This document shows, one piece after another, positions 55,287-63,080 of a DNA stretch of 64,000 bases; position 1 is the stretch's first letter; every line of letters begins with the position of its first letter. The notes under the pieces are model-generated. The model did no database searches. It saw only the letters and a list, made by a program, of their open reading frames with translations, and had not been told where the DNA came from. The translations under genes and the position numbers were made by a program. The stretch covers positions 372,001 through 436,000 of the forward strand of contig DASZOU010000033.1 in assembly GCA_035550655.1 (NCBI GenBank). The letters run 5' to 3'. This DNA is from DASZTV01 sp035550655 (GTDB lineage: Bacteria > Actinomycetota > Actinomycetes > JAFAQI01).

Positions 55287-55389
55287 GGAGCGGCGGTGTG
55301 AAGGCCGGTTGCGTGCAGGTCGCGCGCCCGTAGGCTCACGCAGCTGGGCAGGACGTACCGGCCACCCACGATCGGGAGCCGCCGAGCGG

Positions 55390-55773
55390 TCAGCTGGGGG
55401 AGCCGGCACCGACCGCGCCGGCTCCGTCGGCCTCTACGGCTCGACGGCGGGGAAGGCCAAGGGCGATCTCCTGGGCTTGCACCTCGTATCCGGTCTCCCG
55501 CTGCCCGTCGCGGGCATAGTCGTACTGACGCAGGTGCCCCACCACGACGACGCGGGCACCGCGGTGCAACCCCGCCGCCGCCGCGGCCAATCCCCGCCAC
55601 GCGACCACGGCGAGAAACGTGGTATCGCCGTCTCGCCACCGGCCGGTCCTCGGGTCCAGTGCGCGGCTCGTCGCGGCGACCCGGAAGCGGGTCCGCAGTC
55701 GGCCGTCGGCGAGCGTCCGTGACTCCGGTTCGCCGGCGAGATTCCCGACGATGGTGATCTGCGCGAGGTTCAT
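55390..55773 (-). CDS. ssb: Single-stranded DNA-binding protein
   Basis: 127 residues from ATG 55773 with AGGAG upstream. The OB fold is evident: MNLAQITIVGNLAGEPESR, FRVAATSRALD, GDTTFLAVVAWR, RGARVVVVGHLRQ and the YEVQAQEIALGL strand. It lacks the acidic DDEPPF-type tip of housekeeping SSBs; the tail is short and Gly/Ala-rich. Typical of plasmid SSBs. The upstream gap with box cluster B is shared with the divergent gene at 55921. Confidence 0.85.
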   Translation of the reverse strand: MNLAQITIVGNLAGEPESRTLADGRLRTRFRVAATSRALDPRTGRWRDGDTTFLAVVAWRGLAAAAAGLHRGARVVVVGHLRQYDYARDGQRETGYEVQAQEIALGLPRRRAVEADGAGAVGAGSPS

Positions 55774-55828
55774 GACTGAGCTCCTGTCCGGGCTCGGATG
55801 CGGGACAGCTCTCATTCGACCGGAAGGG

Positions 55829-55898
55829 TGTACCCCCGGATGTACCCCAAGGCCACGCACCCGGCGGGGGTACACCTCGGGGTACATCTGGGGGTACA
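55829..55898. repeat. Iteron-like cluster B: five GGGGTACA boxes in two orientations
   Basis: TGTACCCC at 55829-55836 and 55841-55848 (one strand), then GGGGTACA at 55867-55874, 55879-55886 and 55891-55898 (the other). All spacings within each group are 12 bp. The set sits between divergent ssb (55773) and the gene at 55921. Confidence 0.82.
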
Positions 55899-55920
55899 TC
55901 CACGGTCGAGTGTTGCGGCC

Positions 55921-56475
55921 ATGACCGGGACTTGGCCGATGCAACTGGTGATCGACGCGCGCGACATGGACACGGTGCGGGTCCGTCCGCGTCGCTTCGG
56001 CGGTGGACCTCAGGTCCACCTCGCGGTGCGGACCGGGCCGATGCTGGTGATCTGTCTCGACGGGGCGGCGGTCAACTCCATAGCCACGGCGTGGGCGCAG
56101 GCGCAAGCGAGCAGTGCACACCTTCTCCCGGCGACCAGTCCTGAGCCTCGACGCCCGGCGAACCTCCCAAAGGGTGCCGCTTACCCGGTCGCGGATGTCG
56201 TCGCCGAGGGACCTCAACGCTGGGACGTCTCGGCCCCGTGCCCCGGTCAGGCCTTCGCGACGGTCACTACGGACTGGTTGACGGTTCGGGTTCATGACCG
56301 CGCCGCACTGCAGACCTACACCCATGCCTGGGCCGGTGCCTGCGCTGTCGCGATCCAGACGATGCCCAAACCGCCGGACGCCTTCGACATGCTGCTGCGC
56401 ACCGCATACGACCGTGACTTCCTGCACCGCTACCACCAGGAGCATCCCAACGAGGGTCGGAATCGGCGGCGTTGA
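55921..56475 (+). CDS. Hypothetical protein of the mobile backbone
   Basis: 184 residues from ATG 55921; upstream reading frame only translates the repeats. No family recognised. It has an N-terminal beta-rich region (MQLVIDARDMDTVRVRPR, PQVHLAVRTGPMLVICLDG) and a C-terminal helical part with AFDMLLRTAYDRDF. Repeat cluster B lies directly in front, so it is probably under the same control as ssb. Confidence 0.6.
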   Translation: MTGTWPMQLVIDARDMDTVRVRPRRFGGGPQVHLAVRTGPMLVICLDGAAVNSIATAWAQAQASSAHLLPATSPEPRRPANLPKGAAYPVADVVAEGPQRWDVSAPCPGQAFATVTTDWLTVRVHDRAALQTYTHAWAGACAVAIQTMPKPPDAFDMLLRTAYDRDFLHRYHQEHPNEGRNRRR

Positions 56476-56550
56476 TCCACAAGTTGCCCGCGAGATCTTC
56501 CCGCGGGATGCCCGATGAGTTCACAGTGCCAACAACAAGAGGAGTCAGAG

Positions 56551-56853
56551 ATGACCTACACGCTCTACCGGGTCGACGACCCGACCGGCGACCCGGTATA
56601 CGGTGTCGCCATCGGCGATTTCGCGAGCTTCGAGGCGGCACTCGACGCCCGCGATGACGACACCGCACGCCTGTTCGCAACCACCGGAGCCGGGCTGGTC
56701 CTGACCGCACATCACCAGATCGTCGGACCGGGCACTCTCGGAGACGCTACGGCTTACCCGATGACCACGAGCCTGCCGCGCTCGACCCAACCCGCTCGCG
56801 CCGAGGTCGACGACGCCCGGCGATGGCTCCGCCAGATTCACAGAACGGGGTAG
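56551..56853 (+). CDS. Small hypothetical protein
   Basis: 100 residues from ATG 56551 with AGGAG upstream (start at 56515 is less supported). The N-terminal MTYTLYRVDDPTGDPVYGVA reads like a small alpha-beta domain. No family recognised; its 3' end meets the convergent DnaB-N gene 7 bp away. Confidence 0.6.
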   Translation: MTYTLYRVDDPTGDPVYGVAIGDFASFEAALDARDDDTARLFATTGAGLVLTAHHQIVGPGTLGDATAYPMTTSLPRSTQPARAEVDDARRWLRQIHRTG

Positions 56854-56860
56854 TGACAAG

Positions 56861-57415
56861 TCACCTTGCTCGGGTTGCGGCAGGGCGATCGATTGCTCGA
56901 GTCTCGACGAGTTCCGATGCTCGACCTCGGTCGGACGACCGTGATTGGCTCGGCTCGCCGCTGCGTTGCCACCGACTGCGAACATCCGCAAGCTCGCTCC
57001 ACCCCTGACCGAGAAGCTCGAAGGCGTCATCAGGTGAACCCCGGCGCCGGTGTCCGACCTGAGTGATCCGCGCCCCGCACTGTTCGATGCGGCGGAACGT
57101 CGCGGCCTCCAGCACCATCCGTGCGTAGTAGGGCGTCGATGCCGGCGTGGGCACCGACTCGACCATCGCGATCAGTTCCCCTGCCGGGTACCCGTCGGAA
57201 CGAAGCCGTCCGGCGCGACGCAGTTCACCGAGGACCGTGACCGGGTCGATCGGGCTCCTCATCGACCTCATGGTGGTGAGCAACTCGTAGAGCTCCCCAC
57301 ACAGCGGCTTAGCGAAGTCCTCTGGCCGCAACCAGTCGCTGAGGCGGTCCAGCTGCGCCGGCTCCAGCAGCATTCCGCCGATCGTCGCGTAATCCGGATC
57401 CAATGCGTGGCTCAT
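56861..57415 (-). CDS. DnaB N-terminal-domain protein without helicase domain
   Basis: 184 residues. Residues about 5-110 match the N-terminal domain of replicative DnaB helicases: ATIGGMLLEPAQLDRLSDWL, PEDFAKPLCGELYELL, IDPVTVLGELRRAGRL and STPYYARMVLEAATFRRIE. The RecA-like ATPase domain is absent and a 70-residue disordered basic tail follows. It could be a loader, a dominant modulator or a decoy that meets host DnaB at the element origin. Box cluster C is in its promoter region. Confidence 0.75.
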   Translation of the reverse strand: MSHALDPDYATIGGMLLEPAQLDRLSDWLRPEDFAKPLCGELYELLTTMRSMRSPIDPVTVLGELRRAGRLRSDGYPAGELIAMVESVPTPASTPYYARMVLEAATFRRIEQCGARITQVGHRRRGSPDDAFELLGQGWSELADVRSRWQRSGEPSQSRSSDRGRASELVETRAIDRPAATRAR

Positions 57416-57436
57416 CGGCCGAGGGTGCCGGGTGGG

Positions 57437-57515
57437 TGTACCCCGAGGTGTACCCCCAGATGTACCCCAAGCGCTTCAGACCAGGTGGGGGTACATCTGG
57501 GGGTACACCTCGGGG
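57437..57515. repeat. Iteron-like cluster C: perfect 28-bp inverted repeat made of GGGGTACA boxes
   Basis: TGTACCCC at 57437, 57449 and 57461, then GGGGTACA at 57488 and 57500, each 12 bp apart. The segment 57441-57468 is the exact reverse complement of 57488-57515 (28 of 28), with 19 bp between the arms that include AAGCGCTT. It lies 22 bp upstream of the DnaB-N start. Confidence 0.88.
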
Positions 57516-57537
57516 CCACTCTGCCGCTCGTGCGCAC

Positions 57538-57546
57538 TTATCCACA
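57538..57546. promoter_or_regulatory. Consensus DnaA box
   Basis: TTATCCACA, the strict DnaA-box consensus, 23 bp to the right of cluster C. A perfect dyad GTCTCA/TGAGAC (57573-57588, 4-bp loop) follows 27 bp later. With iteron-like repeats and a DnaB-related gene, this is a candidate replication origin. Confidence 0.6.
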
Positions 57547-57636
57547 GAAACGAGTTCGGGGCTTTCAGTGCTGTCTCAGACATGAGACTGCATTGAGGAG
57601 TCAGCGAACGTGGTTCAACTGGCTCGAAGGTGGGGA

Positions 57637-58350
57637 ATGCATGATCAATCGGGAAATAACGGACGCGGGACGGTGACCATGTCGCCGACCAGACACGGGT
57701 TACGTGCCAGGCGTCGATCCCGTACGCCACGAAGTCTGGCCTCCTCGGCACGCACCCCTGCGTACTCAGTTCAACGGGCAGCGAGAGCGCTCGTCCTCGT
57801 GTGTGTTGCGGGCACCTTGGCCAGCTGCAGCAGCAGCGGTGTCCATACCCAGTCCGGACCGACACCTTCCGATCCTTCGCGGACCGCGCCGAGCGCGTCT
57901 CCCCAACAACAACCTTCGCAGCGGGTCGGAGAAGCAGCTGTCGCACAGGTCGGCCGCTATGAGCGAGTACTCGACGACCTGTTCCTCAGTCCGCGAGTGT
58001 CAGTCACAAGGTTGTACGCCGTCTCCACGCAGCCCGACGTCAACAATGAGATAGCGGACATCAACAGGTTCCGCGCTGCCGATGACCGTCAGTCCGGACG
58101 CACCGAGGTAACCAGCACTCATATCGACAACATCGACCTATCCGGCAGTCCGCCGACTGTCCATGTCACCGCCTGCGTCAAGGTCGCGAGCGTCAGGGCG
58201 ACCGGTCCGTCCGGCAAGTCGATCGTCCCCAAGTCGCGTCGGCCCTATTACTTGACCCATCTGACGCTGGTCAACTTCAGGTACCCGAAATCGGGCGCCT
58301 GGCTCGTAAAGGCGGTCACCAACAGCGGGGTCGCCAGATGCGCCGCCTAA
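57637..58350 (+). CDS. Exported lipoprotein of the transfer region
   Basis: 237 residues from ATG 57637, with AAGGTGGGGA upstream; GTG 57610 and ATG 57679 are alternatives. A long basic N-terminus leads into a hydrophobic segment ending in lipobox LASCSSSG. The mature domain (AAVAQVGRYERVLDDLFLSP to VRATGPSGKSIVPKSR) looks like an NTF2/SnoaL-like exported protein seen near actinobacterial transfer genes. Overlaps the next gene by 13 bp, so it begins the Tad-like operon. Confidence 0.68.
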   Translation: MHDQSGNNGRGTVTMSPTRHGLRARRRSRTPRSLASSARTPAYSVQRAARALVLVCVAGTLASCSSSGVHTQSGPTPSDPSRTAPSASPQQQPSQRVGEAAVAQVGRYERVLDDLFLSPRVSVTRLYAVSTQPDVNNEIADINRFRAADDRQSGRTEVTSTHIDNIDLSGSPPTVHVTACVKVASVRATGPSGKSIVPKSRRPYYLTHLTLVNFRYPKSGAWLVKAVTNSGVARCAA

Positions 58351-59261
58351 GCCTTGGGGCGATCTTGGCACTGTCGATGGCGTGCACGCTCTTGACCGCA
58401 GCGCCAGCCTGGGCGTCGCACCGGCCGCCGGTCCATTGCGCGCAACGTGACGCTCACGGTTTGTGCGTCGTCCAAGTTGGCGCTCCCGGACACGGTGGCG
58501 GCGGAGGGTCCGGCGGAACCGGCGGATCCGGTGGGAAGCAGCGATGCACCGACATCGACGGCAAGGTGATCCCGTGCGAGGTGCACGGCCTCGGTGTGTG
58601 GGATGCCAGCCTGAACTGCTATCTCGAGTTGGCTACGCCGCAACCTCCAAAGTCGGATCCCATTTGGGCAGGACACACGACGGGCGCAATCTACGACTGC
58701 CTCACCTGGCCGCCTCGAACGACTGGCAACGGCTGGGTGTGGCTCGCGGATCCGCCCACGGGACCCGACCCGCGGACGCTGGCGCTGCAAGCAGAGAAGA
58801 CCTTGCAACTGCCACTGCCGTCCGGTGACCGGTCGCCTAGCCCGTCTGAGACGTACCACGGCCACCCCTATACATACGTGAACCTGTGGACCTGGTTCTG
58901 GACAGATCCAGCGTCGTGGAAGCCACGGACCGCTACGGCTCGTGCAGGAGGCGTGTCCGCGACGGTAACCGTGACACCGACGGCGCTGCTCTTCGACCCA
59001 GGTGACGGATCGTCGTCGGTCAGCTGCGCTGGACCGGGGCGGGCGTGGACATCGACCGACGGAAACGGGGCGCCGGCAGGTGGCGGGTGTGGTTACCAAT
59101 ACCGGTCGGCGACCAGCCAGCCACTTACGTCGACGCAGTCGATCCGATGGGCGGTGACCTGGCGAGCGAACGACGGCGAGACCGGGACGCTGCCGGATCT
59201 GACGACGTCGCGGTCAGGTCAGTTGATGGTGTTACAGATCGAGTCGGTGGTGACGCGATGA
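58338..59261 (+). CDS. Exported Gly-rich protein
   Basis: 307 residues with a signal peptide (LGAILALSMACTLLTAAPAW) cleaved near ASH. Residues 50-67 are Gly/Ser-rich; beyond that are several Cys (QRCTDIDGKVIPCEVHGLG) and Trp-rich segments. Similar exported proteins precede TadA-type genes in actinobacterial mobile loci, but I recognise no named family. Coupled by ATGA to the SAF-domain gene. Confidence 0.68.
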   Translation: MRRLSLGAILALSMACTLLTAAPAWASHRPPVHCAQRDAHGLCVVQVGAPGHGGGGGSGGTGGSGGKQRCTDIDGKVIPCEVHGLGVWDASLNCYLELATPQPPKSDPIWAGHTTGAIYDCLTWPPRTTGNGWVWLADPPTGPDPRTLALQAEKTLQLPLPSGDRSPSPSETYHGHPYTYVNLWTWFWTDPASWKPRTATARAGGVSATVTVTPTALLFDPGDGSSSVSCAGPGRAWTSTDGNGAPAGGGCGYQYRSATSQPLTSTQSIRWAVTWRANDGETGTLPDLTTSRSGQLMVLQIESVVTR

Positions 59262-59944
59262 CGAGTCCAGGTTCACGAACGCTCCCGATGTCGCCTCCGA
59301 GCGCCAACGGTCACCGTGCAATGTCGGGGCTGTCGACCCCGCTGCCCACGTCGAACCGACCTCGCGGCTATGTCGCGCTCGCCGCCGTGCTGATCGTCGG
59401 GTTCGCGGTTCTGGGGTATTGGTTCTATGCGCAGGCGGGCAACAAGGTGTCAGTGCTCGTCGCCGCACGGGAGATCCCGGCCGGGCATGTGATCACAAGC
59501 GCAGATGTGGTGAGCGAGCCGGTCGCGGGCGGGATCACCGCGGTCGCCGCCGATCATCTGTCCGAGGTGGTCGGACACACCGCCGCCGTTGAGATACTTC
59601 CCCGGACCCCGGTACAGCTGGCGATGATCTCGACCGGAAATCCGTTGCCGGCCGGCGACGTTCTGGTCGGGGTTGCGGAGGCGCCCGGACAGATCCCGTC
59701 ATCCGGGCTCGTCCCTGGTGACGTGGTCGACGTCCTGCGGTTGCCGTCGAAGACTGCGCCCACCTCCTCGGTGTCCTCACCGCTTCTGGCGACCGCGGTT
59801 GTGTTCGATATCCGGTCGAACCCGGCGGTCGAGGGTGGCACGCTGTTGACGCTCGAAGCGCCGAAGGCTGCGGCGTACGGGATCACCACGGCAAGTGATG
59901 CGGGCTTGGTCGCGCTGGTGCAACAGCCGGGAGCCGGCTCGTGA
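59258..59944 (+). CDS. SAF-domain membrane protein (CpaB/FlgA-like)
   Basis: 228 residues from ATG 59258. One membrane helix (YVALAAVLIVGFAVLGYWFY) is followed by a SAF domain (VSVLVAAREIPAGHVITSAD, then PLPAGDVLVGV). CpaB-like proteins guide the pilus across the envelope in Tad systems. ATGA overlap upstream, and the next gene starts in GTGA at its stop. Confidence 0.8.
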   Translation: MTSPGSRTLPMSPPSANGHRAMSGLSTPLPTSNRPRGYVALAAVLIVGFAVLGYWFYAQAGNKVSVLVAAREIPAGHVITSADVVSEPVAGGITAVAADHLSEVVGHTAAVEILPRTPVQLAMISTGNPLPAGDVLVGVAEAPGQIPSSGLVPGDVVDVLRLPSKTAPTSSVSSPLLATAVVFDIRSNPAVEGGTLLTLEAPKAAAYGITTASDAGLVALVQQPGAGS

Positions 59945-60774
59945 TCATCGCGGTCGCCTCGGACAAGGGCTCACCAGGAGCGAGCACTCTCTCGCTGCTG
60001 ATGGGTATCTGTTGGCCCGGCGATCGGGTGGTGGTGGAGCTGGACGCTTGCGGCGCTGACCTTCCGTATCGGGTCGCGGGGACTGACGGTCAGCCGCTGG
60101 CGGCCTCGCCAACGATCACGACGCTCGCGGTCGACAGCCGTCCAGGTGCTGCGGGCCAGCCGCTGCTTCGCTACGCGCAGGTTGCGGGATGCGGCGTCCC
60201 GCTCGTCGTTGGGGAGACGTCGGCTGCCCGCTTCACCCGGATCGCGTCGCATCTTCCCGCTGTGGTCGATGTTCTTGCCGCGGCACCCGAGACGGTGATC
60301 GTCGATCTCGGGCGCCTGTCTTCGACGAGCCCTGTGCTGTCGTGTGCGCGATCCGCCGCCGTGACAGTGCTGGTATCCCACGCTGACACATCGAGCCTGG
60401 GACACCTGCGGGAGCGAGTTGAGGATCTCGCCGCGGAACTCGGCGGCTCACATCGGCTTCGAACACCACTCGCCGTTGTTGTCCGCGCCGACCGGCGGGA
60501 TGCTCACGCGGCAGAAGTGCGTGTCAGCAAATTGCTGGCCTCCGTCGGTTCCCCCACGGTGGTCCTGGGCGTAGTCCCCGATGATGCGCCGGGAGTCGCT
60601 GCTTTGCACACCGGTGCAGTCAGCCGTCGAGTGAGTCGGTCCTCGCTGTTCACCGCGGCCCGTGAGGTTGTTGCCCGGTTGCGGGCCACCTGGCCGGAAC
60701 TCACCGAGACGACCGCCCCGGTGAATGCCCCCGAGCCCCAGACCATCACGAGCATCGCGGGAGTTCGGCAGTGA
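59941..60774 (+). CDS. MinD/CpaE-like protein with altered P-loop
   Basis: 277 residues. The N-terminus MIIAVASDKGSPGASTLSLL is a deviant Walker A (KGxxGxST) with Ala where the second P-loop lysine is usual. Switch-like ELDACGADL and VIVDLGR follow. It resembles MinD/CpaE proteins beside TadA that place the pilus machine at a pole. The missing lysine suggests weak or no ATP hydrolysis, though related actinobacterial proteins share such a form. Confidence 0.75.
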   Translation: MIIAVASDKGSPGASTLSLLMGICWPGDRVVVELDACGADLPYRVAGTDGQPLAASPTITTLAVDSRPGAAGQPLLRYAQVAGCGVPLVVGETSAARFTRIASHLPAVVDVLAAAPETVIVDLGRLSSTSPVLSCARSAAVTVLVSHADTSSLGHLRERVEDLAAELGGSHRLRTPLAVVVRADRRDAHAAEVRVSKLLASVGSPTVVLGVVPDDAPGVAALHTGAVSRRVSRSSLFTAAREVVARLRATWPELTETTAPVNAPEPQTITSIAGVRQ

Positions 60775-62111
60775 CGACGCCGCTCTCGACGGCTGCGGAG
60801 CCGGGGATGGTCCGACTGTTACAGGCGCGGGTCGCCGAGATGCTCACGGCCGAACACCAGCAGCGCGAACGACGCGGTGACTCGCGCCTTGGTATGGAGG
60901 ACGAACACCAGCTTGCACTGGCGCTGATCGACCGCACGATCGCCGACCATCTCGAGCAGACTTTGCGCGACGGCGGTGAGCTGCCCGCGGACCGCGGCTA
61001 CGACCAGAGACTGGCCGCCGCCGTACACGCCGCGATGTTCGGCGCCGGCGAGCTGCAAGAACTTCTCGACGACCAGTCCGTGGAGAACATCAACATCAAC
61101 GGCTGCGACGAGGTCTGGATCACCTACGCGGGCGAGCCTTCTCCGGTGCGGCACCGTCCGATCGCGGCGACCGACGAGGACCTGATCGCGATCATCCAAA
61201 GTCAGGGAGCGCACGCCGGCATCAACCCCAGGCCATGGACCCCGGCGACTCCAGAGCTGGATCTGCGGCTGGCCGACGGGTCGAGGCTGTCAGCGGTGAT
61301 GGGCGCCGGCGAACGGCCTGCGATCTCGATCCGCCGGAACCGGTTCCCGCAGATGTTCCTCCCGACCCTGGTCGAGCTCGGGAGTGTCAGCGACCACGCG
61401 GCGCAGTTCTTGCAGGCCGCCGTTCAGTCGCGATGCAACCTGATGGTCGCCGGCGCGACCGACGCCGGCAAGACCACCCTGCTTCGTGCGCTGGTGAATG
61501 TGATCGACCCAGCCGAACGTCTGATCACGGTCGAACGCGCACTCGAGCTCGGGTTACGCCGCCATCCGGACCTGCATCCCAACGTCGTCGAGTGGGAGAT
61601 GGTGCTTCCGGACGCCGAAGGCCGCGGCGGCATCAGCATGGCCGCGCTGGTCCAACGGTCCCTGCGGGCGGACCCGTCGCGGGTGATCGTCGGCGAGGTC
61701 CTCGGGCCCGAGATCGTGACCATGCTCAACGCGATGTCGCAAGGCAACGACGGGTCGCTGTCCACCATCCATGCGCGCAGCAGCCTGGCGGTACTCGATC
61801 GCATCGCGTCCTACGCCGCACAGTCCGACGGTCTGGAGTTCTCGGTCACCCACTCGTTGCTTGCTGGCGCGCTCGACTTCGTGGTCTTCATCGCCAAGAA
61901 CCCGCTTGCTGGTGGAACGCGGTGTGTGACCGAGATCCGTGAGATCGCCGGATTCGACGGCGAACGCGCGGTGACCAGTGAGGTGTTCACCCCCTCGCCG
62001 ATGGACGGGCGTGCGACCCGCAGTGAGTACGCGCTGACCCCAGAGCACCGTGCCCGCCTCGAGTCGGCCGGTTATGCCGACACCAGCTGGTACCCGAGGG
62101 CGGCGGTCTGA
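60771..62111 (+). CDS. tadA: TadA/CpaF-type secretion ATPase
   Basis: 446 residues. It has the N-terminal region with NININGCDEVWI and DGSRLSAVM, Walker A VAGATDAGKTTLLRA, the Asp box and VIVGEVLGPE, and the His box GSLSTIHARSS. This family powers Tad/type IVc pili and related DNA transfer systems. Coupled to the CpaE-like gene by GTGA overlap and 0 bp from the next gene. Confidence 0.9.
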   Translation: MTTPLSTAAEPGMVRLLQARVAEMLTAEHQQRERRGDSRLGMEDEHQLALALIDRTIADHLEQTLRDGGELPADRGYDQRLAAAVHAAMFGAGELQELLDDQSVENININGCDEVWITYAGEPSPVRHRPIAATDEDLIAIIQSQGAHAGINPRPWTPATPELDLRLADGSRLSAVMGAGERPAISIRRNRFPQMFLPTLVELGSVSDHAAQFLQAAVQSRCNLMVAGATDAGKTTLLRALVNVIDPAERLITVERALELGLRRHPDLHPNVVEWEMVLPDAEGRGGISMAALVQRSLRADPSRVIVGEVLGPEIVTMLNAMSQGNDGSLSTIHARSSLAVLDRIASYAAQSDGLEFSVTHSLLAGALDFVVFIAKNPLAGGTRCVTEIREIAGFDGERAVTSEVFTPSPMDGRATRSEYALTPEHRARLESAGYADTSWYPRAAV

Positions 62112-63080
62112 ATGCGCCCAACTTTCGACGCTGTCGTAGCCGCGCTGATCGCGGCCGGCTTCGGCGGCGCAGTGGCGCTGCTCGTGTTCGCCCTGCGCGG
62201 TAGCGCCGATTCCGGACCGCGCCCACCAAGTCGACTCACCGTGTTCGCCGCGTCGCTACGGTCACCCGCGACCAGCGGTCGATACGGGGCCGGGATCGTC
62301 GCTGGTCTGGTCACATTGCTGGTGACGCGTTGGCCGGTCGCCGCGGTCGGTATCGCAGCGCTGGTGGTGGCCTGGCCGCTGATGTTTGGCGGTGCCCGCG
62401 CGGAACGCGCACAGATCGACCGGCTCGAAGCACTGGTGATGTGGACCGAGGCGTTGCGTGACACCGTCACCGCACGCGCCAGCCTCGAGCAGGCGATCCC
62501 CGCCACCGCGGCCCACGCCCCCACGCCGATCCGACCGGCGCTAGTCCGGCTCGTCGGAAGACTGCGCGCTCGGGTACCGCTTGATTCCGCGCTCCTCGCG
62601 TTGTCCGCGGAGCTCAGCGACGCGAGCGCCGACAAGGTCATCGGCGCTCTCGTCCTCAACGCGCGACAACGCGGAAGCGGTCTCGCGTCGGTCCTCGGCT
62701 CGTTGGCTCGCTCTGGCCGAGAGGAACTGGATCAGCGACGAAGGATCACCGCTGGGCGGGCGAGCATGCGACGCAGCGTGCAGCTTGTCGTCGTGATCAC
62801 TGTCGCTTTCGCGGTACTGCTCGCCACGTTCTCCCGGAGTTACGTGGCCCCGTATTCCAGCCTCGGCGGGCAGGTCGCCCTCGGAGTAGTCATCGGCCTG
62901 TTCGCCGCATCCTTCGTGTGGCTGCGTCGACTCGCCGGCGGTGAACCCGCCACCCCGTTCCTGTCTGCGACGAACGACCCGGTTGCCGCAACCACGAACC
63001 TCCGCATCGTGCACGACCTGACCGGGCTCATCCTGCCGCGAACCCCCGAATCAGCGCCTAGGGCAGGAGCCTCGCGATGA
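62112..63080 (+). CDS. TadB-like inner-membrane platform protein
   Basis: 322 residues. N-terminal helices (AALIAAGFGGAVALLVF, AAVGIAALVVAWPLMFG), a cytosolic GspF/TadB domain (WTEALRDTVTARASLEQAIP, GLASVLGSLARSGREEL), and C-terminal helices (LVVVITVAFAVLLATF, LGVVIGLFAASFVWL). First of two F-type platform proteins in the operon; ATGA overlap with the next. Confidence 0.85.
   Translation: MRPTFDAVVAALIAAGFGGAVALLVFALRGSADSGPRPPSRLTVFAASLRSPATSGRYGAGIVAGLVTLLVTRWPVAAVGIAALVVAWPLMFGGARAERAQIDRLEALVMWTEALRDTVTARASLEQAIPATAAHAPTPIRPALVRLVGRLRARVPLDSALLALSAELSDASADKVIGALVLNARQRGSGLASVLGSLARSGREELDQRRRITAGRASMRRSVQLVVVITVAFAVLLATFSRSYVAPYSSLGGQVALGVVIGLFAASFVWLRRLAGGEPATPFLSATNDPVAATTNLRIVHDLTGLILPRTPESAPRAGASR

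Noticed and set aside
50579..57515. CRISPR array
   Set aside because: Repeat units are 8 bp with 4-bp spacers and palindromic arrangement, without unique spacers or cas genes.
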